Shown here piece by piece: positions 27,661 through 39,700 of a DNA stretch of 64,000 bases; position 1 is the first letter of the stretch; every line of letters starts with the position of its first letter. This DNA comes from Argentina anserina (Eukaryota; Streptophyta; Magnoliopsida; Rosales; Rosaceae). The stretch covers positions 372,001 through 436,000 of the forward strand of contig NW_026089493.1 in the NCBI RefSeq assembly GCF_933775445.1, in the 5' to 3' direction. The position numbers and the translations under genes were made by a program. Under the pieces are notes generated by a model, which saw only the letters and a program-made list of their open reading frames with translations, searched no databases and was not told the DNA's origin.

Positions 27661-30600
27661 TGATGGGAGTTTTTATTGTATTTGAGAGTTTTGCAAGTGT
27701 GGGAGTGTGTTTCTTTCAAACTGAGTATTTGTACATCGTTTGCGTATCTTTACAATTCCAATTGTGTATCTTTACATCGTTTGCGTATCTTTACTATTCC
27801 AATTGTGTATCTTTTCATTTCTCGTTTGAGTATCTTTCTGTAAGGCTTCTGATGCGAGTTTCTATTTTATTTGAGAGTTTTGCAAGTGTGGGAGTGTGTT
27901 TCCTTCAAACTGAGTATCTTTACATCGTTTGCGTATGTTTACTATTCCAATTGTGTATCTTTTCATTTCTCGTTTGCGTATCTTTACTATTCCAATTGTG
28001 TATCTTTTTATTTCTCGTTTGAGTACTTTCTGTAAGGCCTTCTGATGCGAGTTTCTATTGTATTTGAGAGTTTTGCAAGTGTGGGAGTGTGTTTCTTTCA
28101 AACTGAGTATCTTTACATCGTTTGCGTATCTTTACTATTCCAATTGAGTATCTTTACATCGTTTGCGTATCTTTACTATTCCAATTGTGTATCTTTACAT
28201 CGTTTGCGTATCTTTACTATTCCAATTGTGTATCTTTTCATTTCTCGTTTGAGTATCTTTCTGTAAGGCTTCTGATGCGAGTTTCTATTGTATTTGAGAG
28301 TTTTGCAAGTGTGGGAGTGTGTTTCTTTCAAACTGAGTATCTTTACATCGTTTGCGTATCTTTACTATTCCAATTGTGTATCTTTACATCGTTTGCGTAT
28401 CTTTACTATTCCAATTGTGTATCTTTACATCGTTTGCGTATCTTTACTATTCCAATTGTGTATCTTTTCATTTCTCGTTTGAGTATCTTTCTGTAAGGCT
28501 TTCTGATGCGAGTTTCTATTGAATTTCAGAGTTTTGCAAGTGTGGGAGTGTGTTTCTTTCAAACTGAGTATCTTTACATCGTTTGCGTATCTTTACTATT
28601 CCAATTGTGTATCTTTACATCGTTTGCCTAACTTTACTATTCCAATTGTGTATCTTTTCATTTCTCGTTTGAGTACTTTCTGTAAGGCTTTCTGATGCGA
28701 GTTTCTATTGAATTTGAGAGTTTTGCAAGTGTGGGAGTGTGTTTCTTTCAAACTGAGTATCTTTACATCGTTTGCGTATCTTTACTATTCCAATTGTGTA
28801 TCTTTTCATTTCTCGTTTGAGTATCTTTCTGTAAGGCTTCTGATGCGAGTTTCTATTGTATTTGAGAGTTTTGCAAGTGTGGGAGTGTGTTTCTTTCAAA
28901 CTGAGTATCTTTACATCGTTTGCGTATCTTTACTATTCCAATTGTGTATCTTTACATCGTTTCCATATCTTTACTATTCCAATTGTGTATCTTTTCATTT
29001 CTCGTTTGAGTATCTTTCTGTAAGGCTTTCTGATGCGAGTTTCTATTGAATTTGAGAGTTTTGCAAGTGTGGGAGTGTGTTTCTTTCAAACAGAGTATCT
29101 TTACATCGTTTGCGTATCTTTACTATTCCAATTGTGTATCTTTACATCGTTTGCGTATCTTTAATATTCCAATTGTGTATCTTTTCATTTCTCGTTTGAG
29201 TATCTTTCTGTAAGGCTTCTGATGGGAGTTTCTATTGTATTTGAGAGTTTTGCAAGTGTGGGAGTGTGTTTCTTTCAAACTGAGTATCTGTACATCGTTT
29301 GCGTATCTTTACAATTCTAATTGTGTATCTTTACATCGTTTGCGTATCTTTACTATTCCAATTGTGTATCTTTTCATTTCTCGTTTGAGTATCTTTCTGT
29401 AAGGCTTCTGATGCGAGTTTCTATTTTATTTGAGAGTTTTGCAAGTGTGGGAGTGTGTTTCCTTCAAACTGAGTATCTTTACATCGTTTGCGTATCTTTA
29501 CTATTCCAATTGTATATCTTTTCATTTCTCGTTTGCGTATCTTTACTATTCCAATTGTGTATCTTTACATCGTTTCCGTATCTTTACTATTCCAATTGTG
29601 TATCTTTACATCGTTTGCGTATCTTTACTATTCCAATTGAGTATCTTTTCATTTCTCGTTTGAGTCTCTTTCTGTAAGGCTTTCTGATGCGAGTTTCTAT
29701 TGTATTTGAGAGTTTTTGCAAGTGTGGGAGTGTGTTTCTTTCAAACTGAGTATCTTTACATCGTTTGCGTATCTTTACTATTCCAATTGTGTATCTTTTC
29801 ATTTCTCGTTTCAGTATCTTTCTGTAAGGCTTTCTGATGCGAGTTTCTATTGAATTTGAGAGTTTTGCAAGTGTGGGAGTGTGTTTCTTTCAAACTGAGT
29901 ATCTTTACATCGTTTGCGTATCTTTACAATTCCAATTGTGTATCTTTACATCGTTTGCGTATCTTTACTATTCCAATTGTTTATCTTTTCATTTCTCGTT
30001 TGAGTATCTTTCTGTAAGGCTTCTGATGCGAGTTTCTATTGTATTTGAGAGTTTTGCAAGTGTGGGAGTGTGTTTCCTTCAAACTGAGTATCTTTACATC
30101 GTTTGCGTATCTTTACTATTCCAATAGTGTATCTTTACATCGTTTGCGTATCTTTACTATTCCAATTGTGTATCTTTTTATTTTTCGTTTGAGTATCTTT
30201 CTGTAAGGCTTCTGATGCGAGTTTCTATTGTATTTGAGAGTTTTGCAAGTGTGGGAGTGTCTTTCTTTCAAACTGAGTATCTTTACATCGTTTGCGTATC
30301 TTTACTATTCCAATTGTGTATCTTTACATCGTTTGCCTAACTTTACTATTCCAATTGTGTATCTTTTCATTTCTCGTTTGAGTACTTTCTGTAAGGCTTT
30401 CTGATGCGAGTTTCTATTGAATTTGAGAGTTTTGCAAGTGTGGGAGTGTGTTTCTTTCAAACTGAGTATCTTTACATCGTTTGCGTATCTTTACTATTCC
30501 AATTGTGTATCTTTTCATTTCTCGTTTGAGTATCTTTCTGTAAGGCTTCTGATGCGAGTTTCTATTGTATTTGAGAGTTTTGCAAGTGTGGGAGTATGTT

Positions 30601-31555
30601 TCTTTCAAACTGAGTATCTTTACATCGTTTGCGTATCTTTACTATTCCAATTGTGTATCTTTACATCGTTTGCCTAACTTTACTATTCCAATTGTGTATC
30701 TTTTTATTTCTCGTTTGAGTACTTTCTGTAAGGCTTTCTGATGCGAGTTTCTATTGAATTTGAGAGTTTTGCAAGTGTGGGAGTGTGTTTCTTTCAAACT
30801 GAGTATCTTTACATCGTTTGCGTATCTTTACTATTCCAATTGTGTATCTTTTCATTTCTCGTTTGAGTATCTTTCTGTAAGGCTTCTGATGCGAGTTTCT
30901 ATTGTATTTGAGAGTTTTGCAAAGTGTGGGAGTGTGTTTCTTTCAAACTGAGTATCTTTACATCGTTTGCGTATCTTTACTATTCCAATTGTGTATCTTT
31001 ACATCGTTTCCGTATCTTTACTATTCCAATTGTGTATCTTTTCATTTCTCGTTTGAGTATCTTTCTGTAAGGCTTTCTGATGCGAGTTTCTATTGAATTT
31101 GAGAGTTTTGCAAGTGTGGGAGTGTGTTTCTTTCAAACTGAGTATCTTTACATCGTTTGCGTATCTTTACTATTCCAATTGTGTATCTTTACATCGTTTG
31201 CGTATCTTTACTATTCCAATTGTGTATCTTTTCATTTCTCGTTTGAGTATCTTTCTGTAAGGCTGCTGATGCGAGTTTCTATTGTATTTAAGAGTTTTGC
31301 AAGTGTGGGAGTGTGTTTCTTTCAAATTGAGTATCTTTACATCGTTTGCGTATCTTTACTATTCCAATTGAGTATCTTTACATCGTTTGCGTATCTTTAC
31401 TATTCCAATTGTGTATCTTTACATCGTTTGCGTATCTTTACTATTCCAATTGTGTATCTTTTCATTTCTCGTTTGAGTATCTTTCTGTAAGGCTTCTGAT
31501 GCGAGTTTCTATTGTATTTGAGAGTTTTGCAAGTGTGGGAGTGTGTTTCTTTCAA

Positions 31556-34076
31556 ACTGAGTATCTTTACATCGTTTGCGTATCTTTACTATTCCAATTG
31601 AGTATCTTTACATCGTTTGCGTATCTTTACTATTCCAATTGTGTATCTTTACATCGTTTGCGTATCTTTACTATTCCAATTGTGTATCTTTTCATTTCTC
31701 GTTTGAGTATCTTTCTGTAAGGCTTCTGATGCGAGTTTCAATTGTATTTGAGAGTTTTGCAAGTGTGGGAGTGTGTTTCTTTCAAACTGAGTATCTTTAC
31801 ATCGTTTGCGTATCTTTACTATTCCAATTGTGTATCTTTACATCGTTTGCGTATCTTTACTATTCCAATTGTGTATCTTTACATCGTTTGCGTATCTTTA
31901 CTATTCCAATTGTGTATCTTTTCATTTCTCGTTTGAGTATCTTTCTGTAAGGCTTTCTGATGCGAGTTTCTATTGTATTTAAGAGTTTTGCAAGTGTGGG
32001 AGTGTGTTTCTTTCAAACTGAGTATCTTTACATCGTTTGCGTATGTTTACTATTCCAATTGTGTATCTTTACATTGTTTCCGTATCTTTACTATTCCAAT
32101 TGTGTATCTTTACATCGTTTGCGTATCTTTACTATTCCAATTGTGTATCTTTACATCGTTTGCGTATCTTTACTATTCCAATTGTGTATTTTTTCATTTC
32201 TCGTTTGAGTATCGTTCTGTAAGGCTTTGTGATGCGAGTTTCTATTGAATTTGAGAGTTTTGCAAGTGTGGGAGTGTGTTTCTTTCAAACTGAGTATCTT
32301 TACATCGTTTGCGTATCTTCACTATTCCAATTGTGTATCTTTTCATTTCTCGTATCTTTACTATTCCAATTTTGTATCTTTTCATTTCTCGTTTTAGTCT
32401 CTTTCTGTAAGACTTTCTGATGCGAGTTTCTATTGTATTTGAGAGTTTTGCAAAGTGTGGGAGTGTGTTTCTTTCAAACTGAGTATCTTTACATCGTTTG
32501 CGTATCTTTACTATTCCAATTGTGTATCTTTACATCGTTTCCGTATCTTTACTATTCCAATTGTGTATCTTTTCATTTCTCGTTTGAGTATCTTTCTGTA
32601 AGGCTTTCTGATGCGAGTTTCTATTGAATTTGAGAGTTTTGCAAGTGTGGGAGTGTGTTTCTTTCAAACTGAGTATCTTTACATCGTTTGCGTATCTTTA
32701 CTATTCCAATTGTGTATCTTTACATCGTTTGCGTATCTTTACTATTCCAATTGTGTATCTTTTCATTTCTCGTTTGAGTATCTTTCTGTAAGGCTGCTGA
32801 TGCGAGTTTCTATTGTATTTAAGAGTTTTGCAAGTGTGGGAGTGTGTTTCTTTCAAATTGAGTATCTTTACATCGTTTGCGTATCTTTACTATTCCAATT
32901 GAGTATCTTTACATCGTTTGCGTATCTTTACTATTCCAATTGTGTATCTTTACATCGTTTGCGTATCTTTACTATTCCAATTGTGTATCTTTTCATTTCT
33001 CGTTTGAGTATCTTTCTGTAAGGCTTCCGATGCGAGTTTCTATTGTATTTGAGAGTTTTGCAAGTGTGGGACTGTGTTTCTTTCAAACTGAGTATCTTTA
33101 CATCGTTTGCGTATCTTTACTATTCCAATTGTGTATCTTTACATCGTTTGCGTATCTTTACTATTCCAATTGTGTATCTTTTCATTTCTCGTTTGAGTAT
33201 CTTTCTGTAAGGCTTCTGATGCGAGTTTCTATTGTATTTGAGAGTTTTGCAAGTGTGGGAGTGTGTTTCTTTCAAACTGAGTATCTTTACATCGTTTGCG
33301 TATCTTTACTATTCCAATTGTGTATCTTTACATCGTTTGCGTATCTTTACTATTCCAATTATGTATCTTTTCATTTCTCGTTTGAGTATCTTTCTGTAAG
33401 GCTTCTGATGCGAGTTTCTATTGTATTTGAGAGTTTTGCAAGTGTGGGAGTGTGTTTCTTTCAAACTGAGTATCTTTCTGTAAGGCTTCTGATGCGAGTT
33501 TCTATTGTATTTGAGAGTTTTGCAAGTGTGGGAGTGTGTTTCTTTCAAACTGAGTATCTTTACATCGTTTGCGTATCTTTACTATTCCAATTGTGTATCT
33601 TTACATCGTTTTCGTATCTTTACTATTCCAATTGTGTATCTTTTCATTTCTCGTTTGAGTATCTTTCTGTAAGGCTTTCTGATGCGAGTTTCTATTGAAT
33701 TTGAGAGTTTTGCAAGTGTGGGAGTGTGTTTCTTTCAAACTGAGTATCTTTACATTGTTTGCGTATCTTTACTATTGCAATTGTGTATCTTTACATCGTT
33801 TGCGTATCCTTACTATTCCAGTTGTGTATCTTTTCATTTCTCGTTTAAGTATCTTTCTGTATGGCTTCTGATGCGAGTTTCTATTTTATTTGAGAGTTTT
33901 CCAAGTGTGGGAGTGTGTTTCTTTCAAACTGAGTATCTTTACATCGTTTGCGTATCTTTACTTTTCCAATTGTGTATCTTTACATCGTTTCCGTATCTTT
34001 ACTTTTCCAATTGTGTATCTTTTCATTTCTCGTTTGAGTATCTTTCTGTAAGGCTTTCTGATGCGAGTTTCTATTG
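31556..34076 (+). repeat. 2.5-kb segment, second copy of 22400-25110
   Basis: Carries the same rare markers as 22400-25110 minus one monomer. Noticed differences are few: GTATCGTTCTG near 32212 (GTATTGTTCTG in the first copy) and CTTCCGATG near 33028 (CTTCTGATG). Such a low difference count over 2.1 kb points to a recent copying event. Confidence 0.85.
33407..33490 (+). repeat. 84-bp mini-monomer, second copy
   Basis: Identical structure to 24441-24524 and at the equivalent position in the 8966-bp-offset copy, so it was inherited by segment duplication and not formed again. Confidence 0.88.
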
Positions 34077-35133
34077 AATTTGAGAGTTTTGCAAGTGTGG
34101 GAGTGTGTTTCTTTCAAACTGAGTATCTTTACATCGTTTGCGTATCTTTACTATTCCAATTGTGTATCTTTACATCGTTTGCGTATCTTTACTATTCCAA
34201 TTGTGTATCTTTTCATTTCTCGTTTGAGTATCTTTCTGTAAGGCTTTCTGATGCGAGTTTCTATTGAATTTGAGAGATTTTCAAGTGTGGGAGTGTGTTT
34301 CTTTCAAACTGAGTATCTTTACATCGTTTGCGTATCTTTACTATTCCAGTTGTGTATCTTTTCATTTCTCGTTTGAGTATCTTTCTGTATGGCTTTTGAT
34401 GCGAGTTTCTATTGTATTTGTGAATTTTGCAAGTGTGGGAGTGTGTTTCTTTCAAACGGAGTATCTTTACATCGTTTGCGTATCTTTACTATTCCAATTG
34501 TGTATCTTTTCATTTCTCGTTTAAGTATCTTTCTGTAAGGCTTTCTGATGCGAGTTTCTATTGTATTTGAGAGTTTTGCAAGTGTGGTAGTGTGTTTCTT
34601 TCAAACTGAGTATCTTTACATCATTTGCGTATCTTTACTATTCCAATTGTGTATCTTTACATCGTTTTCGTATCTTTACTATTCCAATTGTGTATCTTTT
34701 CATTTCTCGTTTGAGTATCTTTCTGTAAGGCTTTCTGATGCGAGTTTCTATTGAATTTGAGAGTTTTGCAAGTGTGGGAGTGTGTTTCTTTCAAACTGAG
34801 TATCTTTACATTGTTTGCGTATCTTTACTATTGCAATTGTGTATCTTTACATCGTTTGCGTATCCTTACTATTCCAGTTGTGTATCTTTTCATTTCTCGT
34901 TTAAGTATCTTTCTGTATGGCTTCTGATGCGAGTTTCTATTTTATTTGAGAGTTTTCCAAGTGTGGGAGTGTGTTTCTTTCAAACTGAGTATCTTTACAT
35001 CGTTTGCGTATCTTTACTTTTCCAATTGTGTATCTTTACATCGTTTCCGTATCTTTACTTTTCCAATTGTGAATCTTTTCATTTCTCGTTTAAATATCTT
35101 TCTGTAAGGCTTTCTGATGCGAGTTTCTATTGA
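33600..35133 (+). repeat. Local repeat at offset 1056
   Basis: About 33600-34077 recurs at 34656-35133 with the same unusual string: CATCGTTTTCG, CTATTGCAATTG, TATCCTTACTATTCCAG, CTGTATGGCTTC, TTTTCCAAGTG and CTTTTCCAATTG. The second copy has extra changes near 35080-35095 (GTGAATC, TTTAAATATC). Unique-looking monomers with GAGAGATTTTCAAG and TTTGTGAATTTTGC lie between the copies (34260-34450). Confidence 0.8.
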
Positions 35134-35506
35134 ATTTGAGAGTTTTGCAAGTGTGGGAGTGTGTTTCTTTCAAACTGAGTATCTTTACATCGTTTGCGTA
35201 TCTTTACTATTCCAATTGTGTATCTTTACATCGTTTGCGTATCTTTACTATTCCAATTGTGTATCTTTTCATTTCTCGTTTGAGTACCTTTCTGTAAGGC
35301 TTATGATGCGAGTTTCTATTGTATTTGAGAGTTTTGCAAGTGTGGGAGTGTGTTTCTTTCAAACTGAGTATCTTTACATCGTTTGCGTATCTTTACTATT
35401 CCAATTGTGTATCTTTACATCGTTTGCGTATCTTTACTATTCCAATTGTGTATCTTTTCATTTCTCGTTTGAGTATCTTTCTGTAAGGCTTTCTGATGCG
35501 AGTTTC

Positions 35507-36780
35507 TATTGAATTTGAGAGTTTTGCAAGTGTGGGAGTGTGTTTCTTTCAAACTGAGTATCTTTATATCGTTTGCGTATCTTTACTATTCTAATTGTGT
35601 ATCTTTTCATTTTACGTTTGAGTATCTTTCTGTAAGGCTTTCTGATGCGAGTTTCTATTGAATTTGAGAGTTTTGCAAGTGTGGGAGTGTGTTTCTTTCA
35701 AACTGAGTATCTTTACATCGTTTGCGTATCTTTACTATTCCAATTGTGTATCTTTTCATTTCTCGTTTGAGTATCTTTCTGTAAGGCTTCTGATGCGAGT
35801 TTCTATTGTATTTGAGAGTTTTGCATGTGTGGGAGTGTGTTTCTTTCAAACTGAGTATCTTTACATCGTTTGCGTATCTTTACTATTCCAATTGTGTATC
35901 TTTACATCATTTCCGTATCTTTACTATTCCAATTGTGTATCTTTTCATTTCTCGTTTGAGTATCTTTCTGTAAGGCTTCTGATGCCAGTTTCTATTGTAT
36001 TTAAGAGTTTTGCAAGTGTGGGAGTGTGTTTCTTTCAAACTGAGTATCTTTACATCGTTTGCGTATCTTTACTATTCCAATTGTGTATCTTAACATCGTT
36101 TGCGTATCTTTACTATTCCAGTTGTGTATCTTTTCATTTCTCGTTTGAGTATCTTTCTGTATGGCTTCTGATGCGAGTTTCTATTGAATTTGAGAGTTTT
36201 GCAAGTGTGGGAGTGTGTTTCTTTCAAACTGAGTATCTTTACATCGTTTGCGTATCTTTATTATTCCAATTGTGTATCTTTTCATTTCTCGTTTAAGTAT
36301 CTTTCTGTAAGGCTTTCTGATGCGAGTTTCTATTGTATTTGAGAGTTTTGCAAGTGTGGTAGTGTGTTTCTTTCAAACTGAGTATCTTTATATCGTTTGC
36401 GTATGTTTACCATTCCAATTGTGTATCTTTACTTCGTTTCCGTATCTTTACTATTCCAATTGTGTATCTTTTCATTTCTCGTTTGAGTATCTTTCTGTAA
36501 GGCTTCTGATGCGAGTTTCTATTGTATTTGAGAGTTTTGCAAGTTTGGGAGTGTGTTTCTTTCAAACTGAGTATCTTTACATCGTTTCCGTATCTTTACT
36601 ATTCCAATTGTGTATCTTTTCATTTCTCGTTTGAATATCTTTCTGTAAGGCTTTCTGATGCGAGTTTCTATTGAATTTGAGAGTTTTGCAAGTGTGGGAG
36701 TGTGTTTCTTTCAAACTGAGTATCTTTACATCGTTTGCGTATCTTTACTATTCCAATTGTGTATCTTTTCATTTCTCGTT
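35507..36780 (+). repeat. 1.27-kb segment repeated 2961 bp downstream
   Basis: Matches 38468-39740. Parts also recur in between: 35507-35910 at 37157-37560 (offset 1650) and 36119-36620 at 37580-38081 (offset 1461). Markers are CATTTTACGTTTGAG, GCATGTGTGGG, GATGCCAG, CTTAACATCG, GTGTGGTAGTG, TTACCATTCC and TTTGAATATC. This is where the right-hand satellite subfamily begins. Confidence 0.82.
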
Positions 36781-39700
36781 TAAGTATCTTTCTGTAAGGC
36801 TTTCTGATGCGAGTTTCTATTGTATTTGAGAGTTTTGCAAGTGTGGTAGTGTGTTTCTTTCAAACGGAGTATCTTTACATCGTTTGCGTATCTTTACTAT
36901 TCCAATTGTGTATCTTTTCATTTCTCGTTTAAGTATCTTTCTGTAAGGCTTTCTGATGCGAGTTTCTATTGTATTTGAGAGTTTTGCAAGTGTGGTAGTG
37001 TGTTTCTTTCAAACTGAGTATCTTTACATCGTTTGCGTATCTTTACTATTCCAATTGTGTATCTTTACATCGTTTTCGTATCTTTACTATTCCAATTGTG
37101 TATCTTTTCATTTCTCGTTTGAGTATCTTTCTGTAAGGCTTTCTGATGCGAGTTTCTATTGAATTTGAGAGTTTTGCAAGTGTGGGAGTGTGTTTCTTTC
37201 AAACTGAGTATCTTTATATCGTTTGCGTATCTTTACTATTCTAATTGTGTATCTTTTCATTTTACGTTTGAGTATCTTTCTGTAAGGCTTTCTGATGCGA
37301 GTTTCTATTGAATTTGAGAGTTTTGCAAGTGTGGGAGTGTGTTTCTTTCAAACTGAGTATCTTTACATCGTTTGCGTATCTTTACTATTCCAATTGTGTA
37401 TCTTTTCATTTCTCGTTTGAGTATCTTTCTGTAAGGCTTCTGATGCGAGTTTCTATTGTATTTGAGAGTTTTGCATGTGTGGGAGTGTGTTTCTTTCAAA
37501 CTGAGTATCTTTACATCGTTTGCGTATCTTTACTATTCCAATTGTGTATCTTTACATCGTTTGCGTATCTTTACTATTCCAGTTGTGTATCTTTTCATTT
37601 CTCGTTTGAGTATCTTTCTGTATGGCTTCTGATGCGAGTTTCTATTGAATTTGAGAGTTTTGCAAGTGTGGGAGTGTGTTTCTTTCAAACTGAGTATCTT
37701 TACATCGTTTGCGTATCTTTATTATTCCAATTGTGTATCTTTTCATTTCTCGTTTAAGTATCTTTCTGTAAGGCTTTCTGATGCGAGTTTCTATTGTATT
37801 TGAGAGTTTTGCAAGTGTGGTAGTGTGTTTCTTTCAAACTGAGTATCTTTATATCGTTTGCGTATGTTTACCATTCCAATTGTGTATCTTTACTTCGTTT
37901 CCGTATCTTTACTATTCCAATTGTGTATCTTTTCATTTCTCGTTTGAGTATCTTTCTGTAAGGCTTCTGATGCGAGTTTCTATTGTATTTGAGAGTTTTG
38001 CAAATTTGGGAGTGTGTTTCTTTCAAACTGAGTATCTTTACATCGTTTCCGTATCTTTACTATTCCAATTGTGTATCTTTTCATTTCTCGTTTAAATATC
38101 TTTCTGTAAGGCTTTCTGATGCGAGTTTCTATTGAATTTGAGAGTTTTGCAAGTGTGGGAGTGTGTTTCTTTCAAACTGAGTATCTTTACATCGTTTGCG
38201 TATCTTTACTATTCCAATTGTGTATCTTTACATCGTTTGCGTATCTTTACTATTCCAATTGTGTATCTTTTCATTTCTCGTTTGAGTACCTTTCTGTAAG
38301 GCTTATGATGCGAGTTTCTATTGTATTTGAGAGTTTTGCAAGTTTGGGAGTGTGTTTCTTTCAAACTGAGTATCTTTACATCGTTTCCGTATCTTTACTA
38401 TTCCAATTGTGTATCTTTTCATTTCTCGTTTGAATATCTTTCTGTAAGGCTTTCTGATGCGAGTTTCTATTGAATTTGAGAGTTTTGCAAGTGTGGGAGT
38501 GTGTTTCTTTCAAACTGAGTATCTTTATATCGTTTGCGTATCTTTACTATTCTAATTGTGTATCTTTTCATTTTACGTTTGAGTATCTTTCTGTAAGGCT
38601 TTCTGATGCGAGTTTCTATTGAATTTGAGAGTTTTGCAAGTGTGGGAGTGTGTTTCTTTCAAACTGAGTATCTTTACATCGTTTGCGTATCTTTACTATT
38701 CCAATTGTGTATCTTTTCATTTCTCGTTTGAGTATCTTTCTGTAAGGCTTCTGATGCGAGTTTCTATTGTATTTGAGAGTTTTGCATGTGTGGGAGTGTG
38801 TTTCTTTCAAACTGAGTATCTTTACATCGTTTGCGTATCTTTACTATTCCAACTGTGTATCTTTACATCATTTCCGTATCTTTACTATTCCAATTGTGTA
38901 TCTTTTCATTTCTCGTTTGAGTATCTTTCTGTAAGGCTTCTGATGCCAGTTTCTATTGTATTTAAGAGTTTTGCAAGTGTGGGAGTGTGTTTCTTTCAAA
39001 CTGAGTATCTTTACATCGTTTGCGTATCTTTACTATTCCAATTGTGTATCTTAACATCGTTTGCGTATCTTTACTATTCCAGTTGTGTATCTTTTCATTT
39101 CTCGTTTGAGTATCTTTCTGTATGGCTTCTGATGCGAGTTTCTATTGAATTTGAGAGTTTTGCAAGTGTGGGAGTGTGTTTCTTTCAAACTGAGTATCTT
39201 TACATCGTTTGCGTATCTTTATTATTCCAATTGTGTATCTTTTCATTTCTCGTTTAAGTATCTTTCTGTAAGGCTTTCTGATGCGAGTTTCTATTGTATT
39301 TGAGAGTTTTGCAAGTGTGGTAGTGTGTTTCTTTCAAACTGAGTATCTTTATATCGTTTGCGTATGTTTACCATTCCAATTGTGTATCTTTACTTCGTTT
39401 CCGTATCTTTACTATTCCAATTGTGTATCTTTTCATTTCTCGTTTGAGTATCTTTCTGTAAGGCTTCTGATGCGAGTTTCTATTGTATTTGAGAGTTTTG
39501 CAAGTTTGGGAGTGTGTTTCTTTCAAACTGAGTATCTTTACATCGTTTCCGTATCTTTACTATTCCAATTGTGTATCTTTTCATTTCTCGTTTGAATATC
39601 TTTCTGTAAGGCTTTCTGATGCGAGTTTCTATTGAATTTGAGAGTTTTGCAAGTGTGGGAGTGTGTTTCTTTCAAACTGAGTATCTTTACATCGTTTGCG

